The notes: generated by a model from the sequence alone, not told the origin. A stretch of DNA of 44,027 bases from Selaginella moellendorffii (GCF_000143415.4 NW_003314276.1:391906-435932), one strand, 5' to 3'. Counted from the stretch's first letter, positions 20,751 through 29,858 are shown. Translations and numbers: made by a program.

Positions 20751-23700
20751 ACAGAGTAGGAGCTATCTGTTTGGACTCCCCGAATAAAAATCACTTTTCT
20801 TCTTTATCAAGCTCCTCACCACCTTTCATCAAAGCCACCACCAATTCCCGCAACTTCCGCGTCCCATGTCTCCTTTCTTTCATCGGACAATCAAGACTCA
20901 AGGCTCTGGCATTACTGGACTCGGGTGCAACTTCCTGCTTCATGGACACGGACTTTGCTGCCCGACATCACGTTCCTCTTTCTCCTACCATACGGGATTT
21001 GAGGGTTGAAGGCATCGGCGGGCATTTTGTGTCTCCATCTTCTGGACTTAGGGAAACGTTGCCCGTTCGAGTACACATCGGGTCCACCGTCACCGATATC
21101 ACCTTCAACATCATTAACAGCAAGTCCTCCTCTGTGGTGCTCGGTCTTCCTTGGTTCCAACTACATCAGCCTCAGATTTGTTGGAAGGAATTACAGCTCA
21201 TCTCTCCCACGGCTTCCCCTGCTGTTCATCGAGTCCAGAAAAGTTCCCTAAACTCAAATCGGGGTTCTGTTCCTGACTCTTCTTTTTCCTCTCTTCCAGC
21301 TTACACTGGACCGTATCCTCATCTCATCATTCCATTTAGTCGTACGCCTCCTCCTATCTCCACAATCACTATGAAAGAACTCCTTCATGAAGAACCTCTT
21401 TTTCTTTTTGCTTTGCATGTTTCTCCTGTCAGTCTTCCTAAGAAGTATCATGATTTTGGGGATGTGTTTGACAAGAAAAAAGCTAGTGTACTGCCTGTTC
21501 ATCGGCCTTATGATTGTCCCATTGATTTACAGGAAGGAGCGTCACCTCCGTGGGGGCCTATCTATGGGTTATCCCCGTCCGAGCTTAAGGCCCTCAAAGA
21601 GTACGTGGATGAGAACCTTGCCTCAGGCTACATTCAGCATTTGCAGTCCCCGGCTGGAGCGCCTTTCTTCTTTGTCAAGAAGAAGGATGGGAGCTTGCGG
21701 CTAGTCATCGACTACCGAGGTTTGAACAAGGTGACTGTTCGGAACCGTTATCCGCTGCCCCTGATCTCGGACCTATTGGAACGCCTCGGCGGTGCCCGCT
21801 TCTTCACCAAGATCGACCTCCGTGGAGCATACAACCTGATCCGGATCCGGCCTGGTGATGAATGGAAGACTGCATTCCGAATCAGCTATGGCCACTTTGA
21901 GTACACTGTCATGCCATTTGGCTTGACAAATGCTCCAGCAGTTTTCCAACACATGGCAAATGACGTCTTTCGGGAGTTTCTTGATCAGATGGTGATCGTC
22001 TATCTCGATGACATCCTCATCTACTCAAAAACTCAGGAGGAGCATGACGAACATGTTCGCAAGGTGCTAGCAAAGCTGCGAGAACACGGCCTATACGCGA
22101 AGCTTGAGAAATGTTCCTTTGATCAGCAGTTTGTGGAGTTCCTTGGGTACATTGTCACTCCTGAGGGTATCACGATGGATCCTGCCAAAGTCAAGACTAT
22201 TCTCGAATGGGAGCCTCCACAATCAATGTCGGACGTTCAGGTTTTCCTTGGCTTCGCCAACTTCTACCGCAAATTCATTGATCACTACTCTGACATTGTC
22301 CTTCCTCTCACACATCTCACTCGCAAGGATGTTCCCTTCTCTTGGTCTGCTGCTGCCCAGCAGGCCTTCGACACACTCAAGGCGGCCTTCAGTTCTGCTC
22401 CTGTCTTGATCCATGCTGATTCCTCACAACCTTTCTTCATCAAGGTTGACGCCTCCGACTTTGCCATTGGTGCTGTGCTGTCTCAACTCGGAGCGGATGA
22501 CAAACTTCATCCGCTCGCTTTCCATTCTCAGAAATTCCAGCCTGCGGAGATCAATTACGAAATCCACGACAAGGAGCTCCTTGCCATCGTGGATTCCTTT
22601 GGAGAGTGGCGCCGTTTCTTGGAGGGGGCGAGCCATCAAACAACAGTCTGGACGGATCACAAAAATCTCGAGTACTTTGCCACTTCCCGAGTTTTAAGCC
22701 GTCGTCAAGCAAGGTGGGCACAATTCCTGAGTCGGTTTCACTTTGTTATCAATTACAGACCTGGAAAGTTTCAAGGCCTTCCTGATGCTCTTTCAAGGCG
22801 CTCCTATCTTAGTCTCAGGCCTGGTAATCCTGCCTTCGATCAACAGGATCAAGTTATCCTCGGTCCTGATCGGCTTCAAGTCATGGCAATTTCCCTGGCC
22901 CCTCAGGACTCCTCCTTGATGGTTGCAATCAGAAACGATCTTCAATCCGATGATCTTGCTAGCGACATTTTCCCCCATCTTCAGGCTGGACACCCAGTGA
23001 CTCCCGATTGCCGGCGATTTGACGAGTTCAAGTTCGTAGATGGCTTATTGTACCATGGGGAGCAGCTTCACGTTCCTGAAGGTGATGCTCGAAGGTTGGT
23101 CCTGATGGCGTGCCACGATAGCCCGACTGCTGGTCACTTCGGCATTGCGAAAACCTATGAGCTAGTTGCACGGGACTTTTGGTGGCCTCACATGGACGAC
23201 TACATCAAAGTTTTTGTTACCTCCTGTGACACTTGTGCCCGGAATAAGGTACCTCGCCACCTTCCTTCAGGTTTGCTTCGTTCCCTTCCGGTCCCTTCAA
23301 GTCCTTGGGAATCCATCTCCATGGATTTCTTGAGTGATCTTCCGAGTTCTGGAGGCTTTAACAGCATTTTAGTCGTGGTGGATTGCTTCACAAAGATGGC
23401 GCACTTCTTGCCATGTACCAAGGAGTTTTCGGGCGAGGACATGGCAAAACTGGTATTCAGGGAAATTTTCCGACTTCATGGGATTCCTACAGATGTGGTT
23501 TCGGATCGGGGGCCTCAGTTCATCTCTCATTTCTGGCAACAATTTTTGCAGTTGCTTGGAGTGAAGGCCAACCTCTCTTCGGCATATCATCCTCAAACTG
23601 ATGGGCAGTCCGAGAGAATGATTCAGACGTTGGAACAATTCTTGAGGTGCTTCATCAACTATTATCAGGATAACTGGTTCGATATCCTTCCCCTTGCTGA

Positions 23701-24466
23701 GTTCTCCTATAACAACTCTGTTCACTCCTCTCTTCGAGTTTCCCCCTTCTTTGTGAAGTCTGGCCGAAATCCCCAATTCAATCTCTCACTTCCTTCTCCA
23801 TCTGAATCCTCTCGTTCAAATCCCCGCTCTAAGGCATTTATCTCCAACCTCCAGGAAATCCACAACTCCATCTCCTTCCACCTCCATCGTGCTCAGGAAT
23901 TTCATAAAACATTTGCCAATGTCCATCATCAGGATTGTCCCCCTTACAATATCGGGGATAAAGTCTGGCTCCTCAGGCGAAATATCTCCACCACCAGGCC
24001 CTGTCCAAAACTCGATTTCAAATGCCTTGGTCCTTTCCCTATCACTGCCATTATTAATCCTGTCACTTATCGCCTTGCACTTCCCTCCTCATATCAAATT
24101 CACCCCGTTTTTCACTCCTCTCTCCTTAAGCCTTATATTCCCAGTCCTATTCCAAATCGGGTCATTCCTCCGCCTCCACCAGTGCAGCTCGAGGATGGGT
24201 CTGAGTACGAGGTTCAGGACATCCTTGATTCCAAGATTTCATGGTCTAAACTCTACTATCTGGTGGACTGGAAGGGTTACGGACCTGAGGAACGCACTTG
24301 GGAACCTGCAGACAACCTGCTTCATTCTCCTGACCTTGTTCAGGACTTCCACCGCCGCTATCCTTCTCGTCTCAGTCCTCATTCTTTTTCTCCATCTCCC
24401 ATCCCTCGCCACTCATCTCATCCTCCTCTTCGTTCTCGTTCACATCCTCGTTCCACTCGTTCTTGA
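20666..24466 (+). CDS. pol: Pol polyprotein with chromodomain (open)
   Basis: 1266 codons are open from the ATG at 20666, though translation probably enters by frameshift at 20738. Domains in order: aspartic protease with DSGA (residues 85-88); reverse transcriptase with LRLVIDYRGLN and the YLDD catalytic site (446-449); RNase H with VDASDFAIGAV (D595), HDKELLAI and WTDHKNLEYF; integrase with an HHCC zinc finger (HDSPTAGHFG, CDTC), catalytic D887 in SMDFL, VSDRGPQF and HPQTDGQSER; a GPY/F-type module (LGPFPITAI); and a C-terminal chromodomain from about residue 1180 (EYEVQDILD, VDWKGYG, TWEPADNL). All core catalytic motifs are present and no stop interrupts the frame, unlike the other pol copies of the window. 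Expression from this copy is doubtful because of the upstream Gag stop. Confidence 0.95.
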   Translation: MSQEASSTARVHSTSKSTSIAVGKRPCLNRVGAICLDSPNKNHFSSLSSSSPPFIKATTNSRNFRVPCLLSFIGQSRLKALALLDSGATSCFMDTDFAARHHVPLSPTIRDLRVEGIGGHFVSPSSGLRETLPVRVHIGSTVTDITFNIINSKSSSVVLGLPWFQLHQPQICWKELQLISPTASPAVHRVQKSSLNSNRGSVPDSSFSSLPAYTGPYPHLIIPFSRTPPPISTITMKELLHEEPLFLFALHVSPVSLPKKYHDFGDVFDKKKASVLPVHRPYDCPIDLQEGASPPWGPIYGLSPSELKALKEYVDENLASGYIQHLQSPAGAPFFFVKKKDGSLRLVIDYRGLNKVTVRNRYPLPLISDLLERLGGARFFTKIDLRGAYNLIRIRPGDEWKTAFRISYGHFEYTVMPFGLTNAPAVFQHMANDVFREFLDQMVIVYLDDILIYSKTQEEHDEHVRKVLAKLREHGLYAKLEKCSFDQQFVEFLGYIVTPEGITMDPAKVKTILEWEPPQSMSDVQVFLGFANFYRKFIDHYSDIVLPLTHLTRKDVPFSWSAAAQQAFDTLKAAFSSAPVLIHADSSQPFFIKVDASDFAIGAVLSQLGADDKLHPLAFHSQKFQPAEINYEIHDKELLAIVDSFGEWRRFLEGASHQTTVWTDHKNLEYFATSRVLSRRQARWAQFLSRFHFVINYRPGKFQGLPDALSRRSYLSLRPGNPAFDQQDQVILGPDRLQVMAISLAPQDSSLMVAIRNDLQSDDLASDIFPHLQAGHPVTPDCRRFDEFKFVDGLLYHGEQLHVPEGDARRLVLMACHDSPTAGHFGIAKTYELVARDFWWPHMDDYIKVFVTSCDTCARNKVPRHLPSGLLRSLPVPSSPWESISMDFLSDLPSSGGFNSILVVVDCFTKMAHFLPCTKEFSGEDMAKLVFREIFRLHGIPTDVVSDRGPQFISHFWQQFLQLLGVKANLSSAYHPQTDGQSERMIQTLEQFLRCFINYYQDNWFDILPLAEFSYNNSVHSSLRVSPFFVKSGRNPQFNLSLPSPSESSRSNPRSKAFISNLQEIHNSISFHLHRAQEFHKTFANVHHQDCPPYNIGDKVWLLRRNISTTRPCPKLDFKCLGPFPITAIINPVTYRLALPSSYQIHPVFHSSLLKPYIPSPIPNRVIPPPPPVQLEDGSEYEVQDILDSKISWSKLYYLVDWKGYGPEERTWEPADNLLHSPDLVQDFHRRYPSRLSPHSFSPSPIPRHSSHPPLRSRSHPRSTRS
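20732..20776 (+). promoter_or_regulatory. -1 ribosomal frameshift signal between Gag and Pol
   Basis: GGGAAAC at 20732-20738 is in the correct phase relative to the Gag frame (X XXY YYZ) and lies three codons before the Gag TAA. After a 6-nt spacer, 20745-20754 (GTCTAAACAG) pairs with 20767-20776 (CTGTTTGGAC): ten pairs, one of them U-G, with a 12-nt loop. A slip by -1 enters the Pol frame exactly. Confidence 0.8.
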
Positions 24467-24474
24467 GGAGGGGG
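24465..24474 (+). promoter_or_regulatory. Polypurine tract
   Basis: GAGGAGGGGG overlaps the Pol stop and ends 3 nt before the 3' LTR at 24478. It is the plus-strand primer site. Confidence 0.8.
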
Positions 24475-24477
24475 TGC

Positions 24478-24864
24478 TGTCAGGAATCCCCCAATTCTTG
24501 CCACATTCCTGACTCTCGCCGGATTCCTGACCTGTAGACCACATTCTTGACTCTCGAGACACTTCCCTATTCCTGACTCTCGAGACACTTTCCTATTCCT
24601 GACTCTCGAGACACTTCCCGATTCCTGAGTCTCGAGCCACATTCCTGATGATGATGTGGCACCTCCTCGACCTCAGCTATATTTAGGCCGTCCTCGATCC
24701 AAGAGTGGTGGAGCTTCATCAACCTATAGTATATATAGGTTAGCCTTGTTCCATTTCTCCACAATCTGAATCAACACCAATTTAAGGCTTTTTCTTTGTT
24801 TCCACTAGCTTTTCTCTTTGTCTTTTTGCATTTTCCAATCTTGATCTTGTCAGGGTTCTTGACA
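24478..24864 (+). repeat. 3' LTR of the chromovirus
   Basis: 387 bp, TGTCAGG to TTGACA, collinear with 19301-19687 without gaps; 12 substitutions. It is followed by the target duplication GTGTG (24865-24869). Confidence 0.95.
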
Positions 24865-24881
24865 GTGTGTGTACATCCATT

Positions 24882-24980
24882 TATGGCAATATAAAGCCAC
24901 ACGCCATTCAAAGAATAATTCTTGTCGAGCATTTTTTAGTGCATTTTTGGGTTCAAAATTGCATGAGCCCACACGCTATA
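24882..24980. repeat. Degenerate palindromes within a longer repeat unit
   Basis: Weak copies lie at 24882-24908 and 24957-24980. The first is the head of an about 80-bp unit also present at 25807-25887; both contain GAGCATTTTTTNGTGCATTTTT. Confidence 0.55.
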
Positions 24981-25315
24981 AAGTTTACCTGTACCAAAAA
25001 TAGAAACAGTTTTATTTACTTGGGAATTTAAGTGGTTGAGGCATTTTTAAACTTACAAACACATGCCCTACTTACATTCCTTTGGTTGCTTAAAATTCAA
25101 AAATATTATAAACCTTTCTTTTTGCATTTTCAATGTTTTCAATTATGGTTTTTGATTTTCGCAGGACCAGCCTAGTAATCTATTTGCATCCCGCCATGTT
25201 TATAGCTAGCTTTCGTTTGTCCCCTTCGCTAGCCTGAGATACATCTACTTGGCATCTGCCTCTTACAGCATTTGCCCAGAAAGGGCATCTTTCTTCATGC
25301 AGCATTTGCCACATG

Positions 25316-25334
25316 TTTAGGGTTTAGGGTTTAG
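25316..25334 (+). repeat. Short TTTAGGG run
   Basis: TTTAGGGTTTAGGGTTTAG, about 2.7 units of the plant telomere repeat. It may be an interstitial telomere motif or a telo-box in the upstream region of the right-hand gene. Confidence 0.7.
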
Positions 25335-25806
25335 CAATTCAGTAGCTTGATAAACATGCAAATACAGAACTTGATGCAAAATCCTTTGATATGTCACAAT
25401 GCCCCTAGGACCATAAACACATTTCAATAGAGAGGGTCCTTTCATTTCATAACTCCTTACGTAGATCTTGGTGAAACCAGAGTTAGTGAAGTTAGTTTCT
25501 TGTGATCCCGCATTTGATTGTGATGTCCCTTTGCAGTGTCGATGGAAAGGTAAATGCACACCAAACTGCAAAATCTTGGAGCAAAATAACGGTCGGATCT
25601 ATGGCAAATGCCCCTGAAACATTGTAAGGCTCGTGTGGTCTCATGTGGTGTCCGATCGAGATGCTTCTTTGCAAGGTCATCAAGAAAGACATTGTATACC
25701 ATTCTGTAAAATCTAGTTGCGATCTAACGGTTGGATCTCCAGAAAACTGAAAAAAAACACGCGCTTGTATGAATATTCTAGGAATATACTCCTATGTGCC
25801 CCTGAA

Positions 25807-25887
25807 AATGGCATGCGGCCCCACGCCATTCAAGAGATAACGCCAGATGACGCCGAGCATTTTTTGGTGCATTTTTTGGGATTTGTA
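25807..25887. repeat. Palindrome copy with conserved flank
   Basis: The palindrome is at 25807-25830 (AATGGCATGCGGCCCC centre). The following 55 bp match those after 24908, so the palindrome here is part of a larger repeat. Confidence 0.65.
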
Positions 25888-26006
25888 TACCATTCTTTAT
25901 TTAGCTGAACATCTGGCATTTTTGGAAATACAAGATGCTTTGGAATATCCAATCATGCATGGTATAAATATAGCAAGGGTATTAAATGATATCCCAATCA
26001 TGATCT

Positions 26007-26138
26007 TTCTTTTGGATTTCGCGTGCATGCAGTCCGAGGAATGATGACGTTGCGGATTTCTTTTGGATTTCACGTGCATGCATGCGTGCGGCAATCCAGA
26101 AATTAATGGTGGCGCCCAAGTCCGAGGAATGATGACGT
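26007..26138 (+). promoter_or_regulatory. Duplicated upstream block with TGATGACGT
   Basis: TTCTTTTGGATTTCGCGTGC (from about 26008) recurs with one change at about 26058, and GTCCGAGGAATGATGACGT occurs at 26032-26050 and again at 26120-26138. The ACGT core resembles plant bZIP sites. It lies 5' of the right-hand gene; a regulatory role is inferred. Confidence 0.5.
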
Positions 26139-26189
26139 GGCAGGATTACCAACCGTCGTGACATTTCCCGCGTGTGAGGTTAGATTTTG

Positions 26190-26560
26190 CATTTTGCTTC
26201 GTACTCGCGCTCGCACACTCGCGCTCGCATCGCGCTCCCACTCGCAATTACGTTCACATTCGCGCTCATCTACCTTCTCTACAGGTTTCTCGTGTGCATC
26301 GGCGTCCACTCGCGCTTGCATCACACTCACGCTCGCATCGCACTCGTGTGCATCGGCATCCACTTCAAGACACACCCAGTTTGTAACTTCGCCGCCAACT
26401 CCGCCGCCCACTCTGCCACCCACACGCAGCCCACTTGGCGTCCCGAGAGATTTCAGCGCCACTCTCCAACTGTAAGTGGTAGAGTAGCCTTGCTGCTAAG
26501 ATCCGCTGCACACACAGTGCACATTCGCCAGCGAGTCCGGCCTTGATTGTCATGCCTCCA
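26190..26560 (+). promoter_or_regulatory. GCTCGCA-rich 5' region of the right-hand gene
   Basis: CGCGCTCGCA repeats (26205-26345) precede a first ATG candidate at 26552 (MPPFCFK), followed by a GTAAGT-like donor at about 26575. The Arg/Ser-rich ORFs here (26137-26546) are by-products of the repeat. The first-exon assignment is tentative because the phase to the next exon does not fit without another intron. Confidence 0.4.
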
Positions 26561-26598
26561 TTCTGCTTCAAATGGTAAGTCTTTTAGGCCAAGTAGAA

Positions 26599-26759
26599 AA
26601 TGGCATGAGGCCACATGCCATTCAGTAACAACATTGGCATGCACCGATTGGGCTCTCGAGTGCAGTCCGGTTACAGATGGCGTGTAGCCTCACGCCATCT
26701 TAGGATGCAGCCTCAAGACATCTGATGCAGTGGTGAATGGCGTGTGGCCTCATGTTATT
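26599..26759. repeat. Three palindromes in the leader/first intron
   Basis: Copies at 26599-26622, 26676-26699 and 26736-26759. They fall between a plausible donor at about 26575 and the acceptor CTGAACAG ending at 26814, so they may sit in one intron or several. Confidence 0.75.
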
Positions 26760-26814
26760 TCCAGCTGCTAGCTTTTCATCTGTCAACTCTAATTGTTGTG
26801 CATTTCTGAACAGG

Positions 26815-27376
26815 CGAGGAATTGTGTTCTTCTTCCAGCCACTGTCAATGTGGATGCAGAGAAGGGGGAGGAGCTCACCAGTCAGACTTTCGGGATGGAA
26901 GGCGAGGATCTAACGCTGTACAACACAGATGGTGGGAGAAAAGAATGCATGGGGATCCTCATCCAAGTGACAAACACTCCATGCAGTTCCATGCAAGAAT
27001 ATGGACTGGCACTTGTGGTAGAGACAGCATCTGCCTTCAAGATCCACCTTGCACATCCTAGCGGCTTCCCGGAAGGGGGCAGCGGCTATGAGGAATTCCT
27101 AGAGGGAGCTAGGGAGAGGTTGTCCAGGAGGCCCACAATTTCAAAGATGCTACGGGTCTATGAAGATCACATGGAATCCACGGACCTCACCTACGGCGAT
27201 GTTCAAAAACTATATTCCAACATTGAGCCGTTGAGAGTGCCTCCAGTTCGCGAAGCGAAGGGGAAGGGGGTCGATCTGGAAACTACCCCGAAGCAGAAAA
27301 GGGTGGTCAAGCTCAAGCCGACGTCTGACTCTCCTGCTCCAAAAAAGAAGCTACTCGGTGATGCCATTGCCTTGGG
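26815..27376 (+). pseudogene. Right-hand gene, N-terminal exon (unrecognised)
   Basis: After an acceptor-like CAG, the frame is open to 27380. About 190 residues begin with a beta-rich region (EGEDLTLYNT, CMGILIQV, EYGLALVVETA) and end in a Lys/Pro-rich basic stretch (PKQKRVVKLK, PAPKKK). The first part has the same kind of pattern as the Tnp1-like domain of the left gene, but that is impressionistic. The next open frame (27377 on) is offset by two bases, so an unseen intron or a frameshift lies near 27360-27400. Function unknown. Confidence 0.5.
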
Positions 27377-29148
27377 TTGAACACTACACCCACCAAAAAG
27401 AAGAGTCGCAAAGAGCAGAAAGAGCAAGAAGAGGCAGCAAAAATCGTCGCAGATAATAGTACTTGTTACTATTCCAACAAAGTATATACAATCGACGTGA
27501 GCCGTATCGACATCCAAAGCAAATACAACCACAGGCTAGTATCTGATGAGTGGGTGGAGAAACTGAAGCAGAAGATGCTGGCAAGTCCAGTAACACCCGA
27601 CATCGCAGACGTGATCCCCTACTACCGAACAATGAAGGGCGAAACGAGGTTTCCAGACTTGATCAATAGGAAGGTGTTGGACGATCAGAACATCTGGTTC
27701 TATGCCATCTCCGAGCAGCATTCTAGCTTGGCAATGCAAGAGATAGTTGTGGATATTATGGTGGGCGAGGAGGTGAAGAAAGTCTTCAAGACAAGAGTTG
27801 TCCGCCTGATAACAGGCAACTCGCCCCTCTGATCTATCATATACATCTCCCACGTGCAGAATGTCAAGCAAGAAACGTGCTACAAATCGGGTCTGCACGA
27901 GACATTGGCACGAACACGGAAGCTCTGGGTTCAACTGAAGAAGCCACAAAAACCAGGACAAGAACGTGCACTAGCAACTAGTGCCTGGCAGGTAAGCCTC
28001 GTTGCATGTGGCATAGCATGTGGCCTCACGCCATTTCCATTGCAGGAATTCTCGAGTCTTCTCTCGAAAACACTGGGGGTCAATGACACACTCAGCATCC
28101 ATAACATTCTACTCGCGACAAAAGTTGTTTTTGACAAATGGGTAGATGTGCTGAGGAGGTACCATGACGGGGAGTTACTAAACTCAATGGGTGTGGAGGA
28201 CGGCCGGAAGCCCAATGATTTGAAGCTCAACGCCTTGCGTTTCTCGCGGTCTCTAGATGACGACGACCTTCTGACAGTGGCTAATGCTCTTCTACGTGGT
28301 GAGGTAGTCTTCAACAAGACCAAAATGACTCCCGGCCATATTGTGACATACGAGGACTTGTGCACGACTCTGAGAGCTCGTGCGCTATTGAAGGATTGGA
28401 TCTTCGAGCAAGTGGCCGTGGAGAGGGTGAGCATCGACACCACGCAAGAGATGATGGAAGCGCTGGATTTGTCAAATGAAGACATCGACGAGTACGTGAA
28501 GGGGGCCCCCAAGTTCATCGATCTGCTGCGGGATGCCACGAAAAGTAAAGCTAAGAAGTTGGATCAGTATCCAAATTTCATTAAGAGGGATGTCGACCGC
28601 CGGCTTCAGAAACAGCTCGACCCCGCAGCAGAGGCCTATCGAGAACCTTACCGGGTATACGTGAATTCGGATGAGGATCAAAGGTGGAGGAGCATCATTT
28701 CCCACGGAGATGAGCAGGTCAAGAACATCTTTTGTGTGATGGACTTCACAAACGAGGAGATCACTCATGCAGACGAAGTCAGCTCCATCATTGACTTAAT
28801 GGTGGGACTTGCGGAGGTGGAATCTTCAATCCACTATATGATCTACGACTCCGAATCCTATCACAAGTTCTGGAAGGCCTTAAATGAGGTGAAGGCTCGG
28901 TTGAAAGGCAAGGAGATGCGGGAGATCCATGGGATAATGGCTAAGAAGAAGATACCGACGAATGTCCGCATCTTCACACTCGCCCTTGTTATTGGTCCTG
29001 CAGTAGAGTGGGACTGGAGTGACTTCCCAGCTTCGTTCGACAAGGCCGATCGAATTGATCTGAGGGAGGTCAATTTACCCGTGCCTGAGGAACTAAAGAC
29101 GGCTATGGAACTTCGAATCCAAAGAAAGCTCCAGGTGCAGCATGGGAA
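27377..29148 (+). pseudogene. Right-hand gene, central exons with ParB-like domain
   Basis: The frame runs from 27377 to 29176 with a single stop, TGA at 27830-27832. After a Lys/Glu-rich start, YTIDVSRIDI, a helix (VEKLKQKM) and FYAISEQHSSLAMQEI follow the order of a ParB/sulfiredoxin-fold domain (strand, helix, then a G-QH-type box followed by a helix); the usual Gly of this box is not obvious. A long helical region follows (28100-28960), with no family recognised. Near the end, LALVIGPAVEWDWSDF could be a worn methylase DPPY-type region. An intron at 27992-28045 has a length divisible by three, so its reading-through is not evidence against it. ParB plus methylase fusions are known in bacteria and phages; here the link is an inference. 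Confidence 0.45.
27992..28045 (+). other. Intron with palindrome (54 nt)
   Basis: GTAAGC to TTGCAG. It is in phase 0 and removes 18 codons without changing frame. The palindrome at 28012-28035 fills almost half of it and ends 10 nt before the acceptor. Confidence 0.7.
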
Positions 29149-29353
29149 ATGCTCAGCTGGGTCTTCAACGCAATAGCGGGTGACTCCAAGGGCAAATGCG
29201 TTGTCGAGTACAACTGCAGTGGACTATTCTTTCGAGCCGCACTACTCAAGGGTGTCCCGTGTGTTGCGGTGACAAACTCCATTGAAGAGGTGACTTCAAT
29301 GGAGCATATAATTACAGTTGCCAAAGAAAAACAGTATCTTCTCTGCGAACCTG
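29149..29353 (+). pseudogene. Right-hand gene, methylase-like exon
   Basis: The frame continues from the central part by a shift at about 29130-29148. It holds MLSWVFNAIAG, then CVVEYNCSGLFFRAALLKG and VPCVAVTN. The pattern strand, small/Gly turn, helix, strand with an acidic or polar end resembles the AdoMet-binding motif I region of amino-type DNA methylases, but the FxGxG motif is not conserved. If related, it is catalytically dead. It ends at a good donor (CTG/GTGAGT). Confidence 0.35.
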
Positions 29354-29403
29354 GTGAGTACGCACTTTAAGTTTAAATGTTATCTCATAAGCTCTGTATG
29401 CAG
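29354..29403 (+). other. Intron (50 nt, no palindrome)
   Basis: GTGAGT to ATGCAG, phase 1. Both flanking exons read on in one frame after removal. Confidence 0.7.
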
Positions 29404-29490
29404 GAGCGTGGCCACCCCTAGATGCTGAAACGGTGTTAACAGCTACTGTTGAAGATACCCATGTTGGGTCGAGCTCACAACCTGCACAAG

Positions 29491-29546
29491 GTAAGGTCAC
29501 GTGAGGCCTCACGCCATTTTGATTATAGATCGTTGTGAATATTCAG
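29491..29546 (+). other. Intron with palindrome (56 nt)
   Basis: GTAAGG to ATTCAG, phase 1 (an alternative acceptor is at 29528). The palindrome lies at 29495-29518, its left arm starting just after the donor. Confidence 0.7.
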
Positions 29547-29618
29547 ATACGAGGATTGAAAAGCGCACTGGTGGCGCGTCGAAGAAGGACAAACAGACAA
29601 GCAATAGGAAAAAAGGAA

Positions 29619-29667
29619 GTAAAAATTATATTTGCAATGGCGTGTGGTCTCATGTCATTCCTTCCAG
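29619..29667 (+). other. Intron with palindrome (49 nt)
   Basis: GTAAAA to TTCCAG, phase 1. Palindrome at 29636-29659, ending 8 nt before the acceptor. Confidence 0.75.
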
Positions 29668-29811
29668 GAGACACTTCTTCAAAGGCAAAACAGGCAAGCA
29701 CCAGCCAAGCTCAAACTGACAGTGGTCATAAAAAGCGAAAGCACGTTGGACAGTCGTTGGGATCAGAGGCGTTTGATTCGAAAAGGAAGAAGGGCAACGA
29801 AAAGATGATAG

Positions 29812-29858
29812 GTAATGCCTCGCGGTTATGGCGTGTGTGCTCATGCCATTCATTGCAG
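29812..29858 (+). other. Intron with palindrome (47 nt)
   Basis: GTAATG to TTGCAG, phase 1. Palindrome at 29827-29850, ending 8 nt before the acceptor. Confidence 0.75.

Larger units (their letters stand above)
19296..24869 (+). mobile_element. Ty3/gypsy chromovirus with both LTRs and target duplication
   Basis: LTRs at 19301-19687 and 24478-24864 (387 bp each) are bounded by the 5-bp duplication GTGTG at 19296-19300 and 24865-24869. I count 12 differences between the LTRs (about 97% identity, 11 of them transitions), so insertion is fairly recent. Order: LTR, PBS, Gag with zinc knuckle, then Pol in the -1 frame (protease, RT, RNase H, integrase, chromodomain), PPT, LTR. It sits between the two divergent genes of the palindrome island and contains no palindrome copies, so it is a later insertion. 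Gag has one in-frame stop while Pol is open. Gag type, -1 frame and self-priming PBS resemble Tf1/sushi-type chromoviruses. Confidence 0.95.

Noticed and set aside
25316-25334. Telomere or chromosome end
   Set aside because: Fewer than three TTTAGGG units within ordinary sequence; an interstitial motif or telo-box is enough.
26137-26546. Arg/Ser/Ala-rich ORFs upstream of the right-hand gene
   Set aside because: By-products of CGCTCGCA repeats; no start context or family signal, and three frames are open at once.
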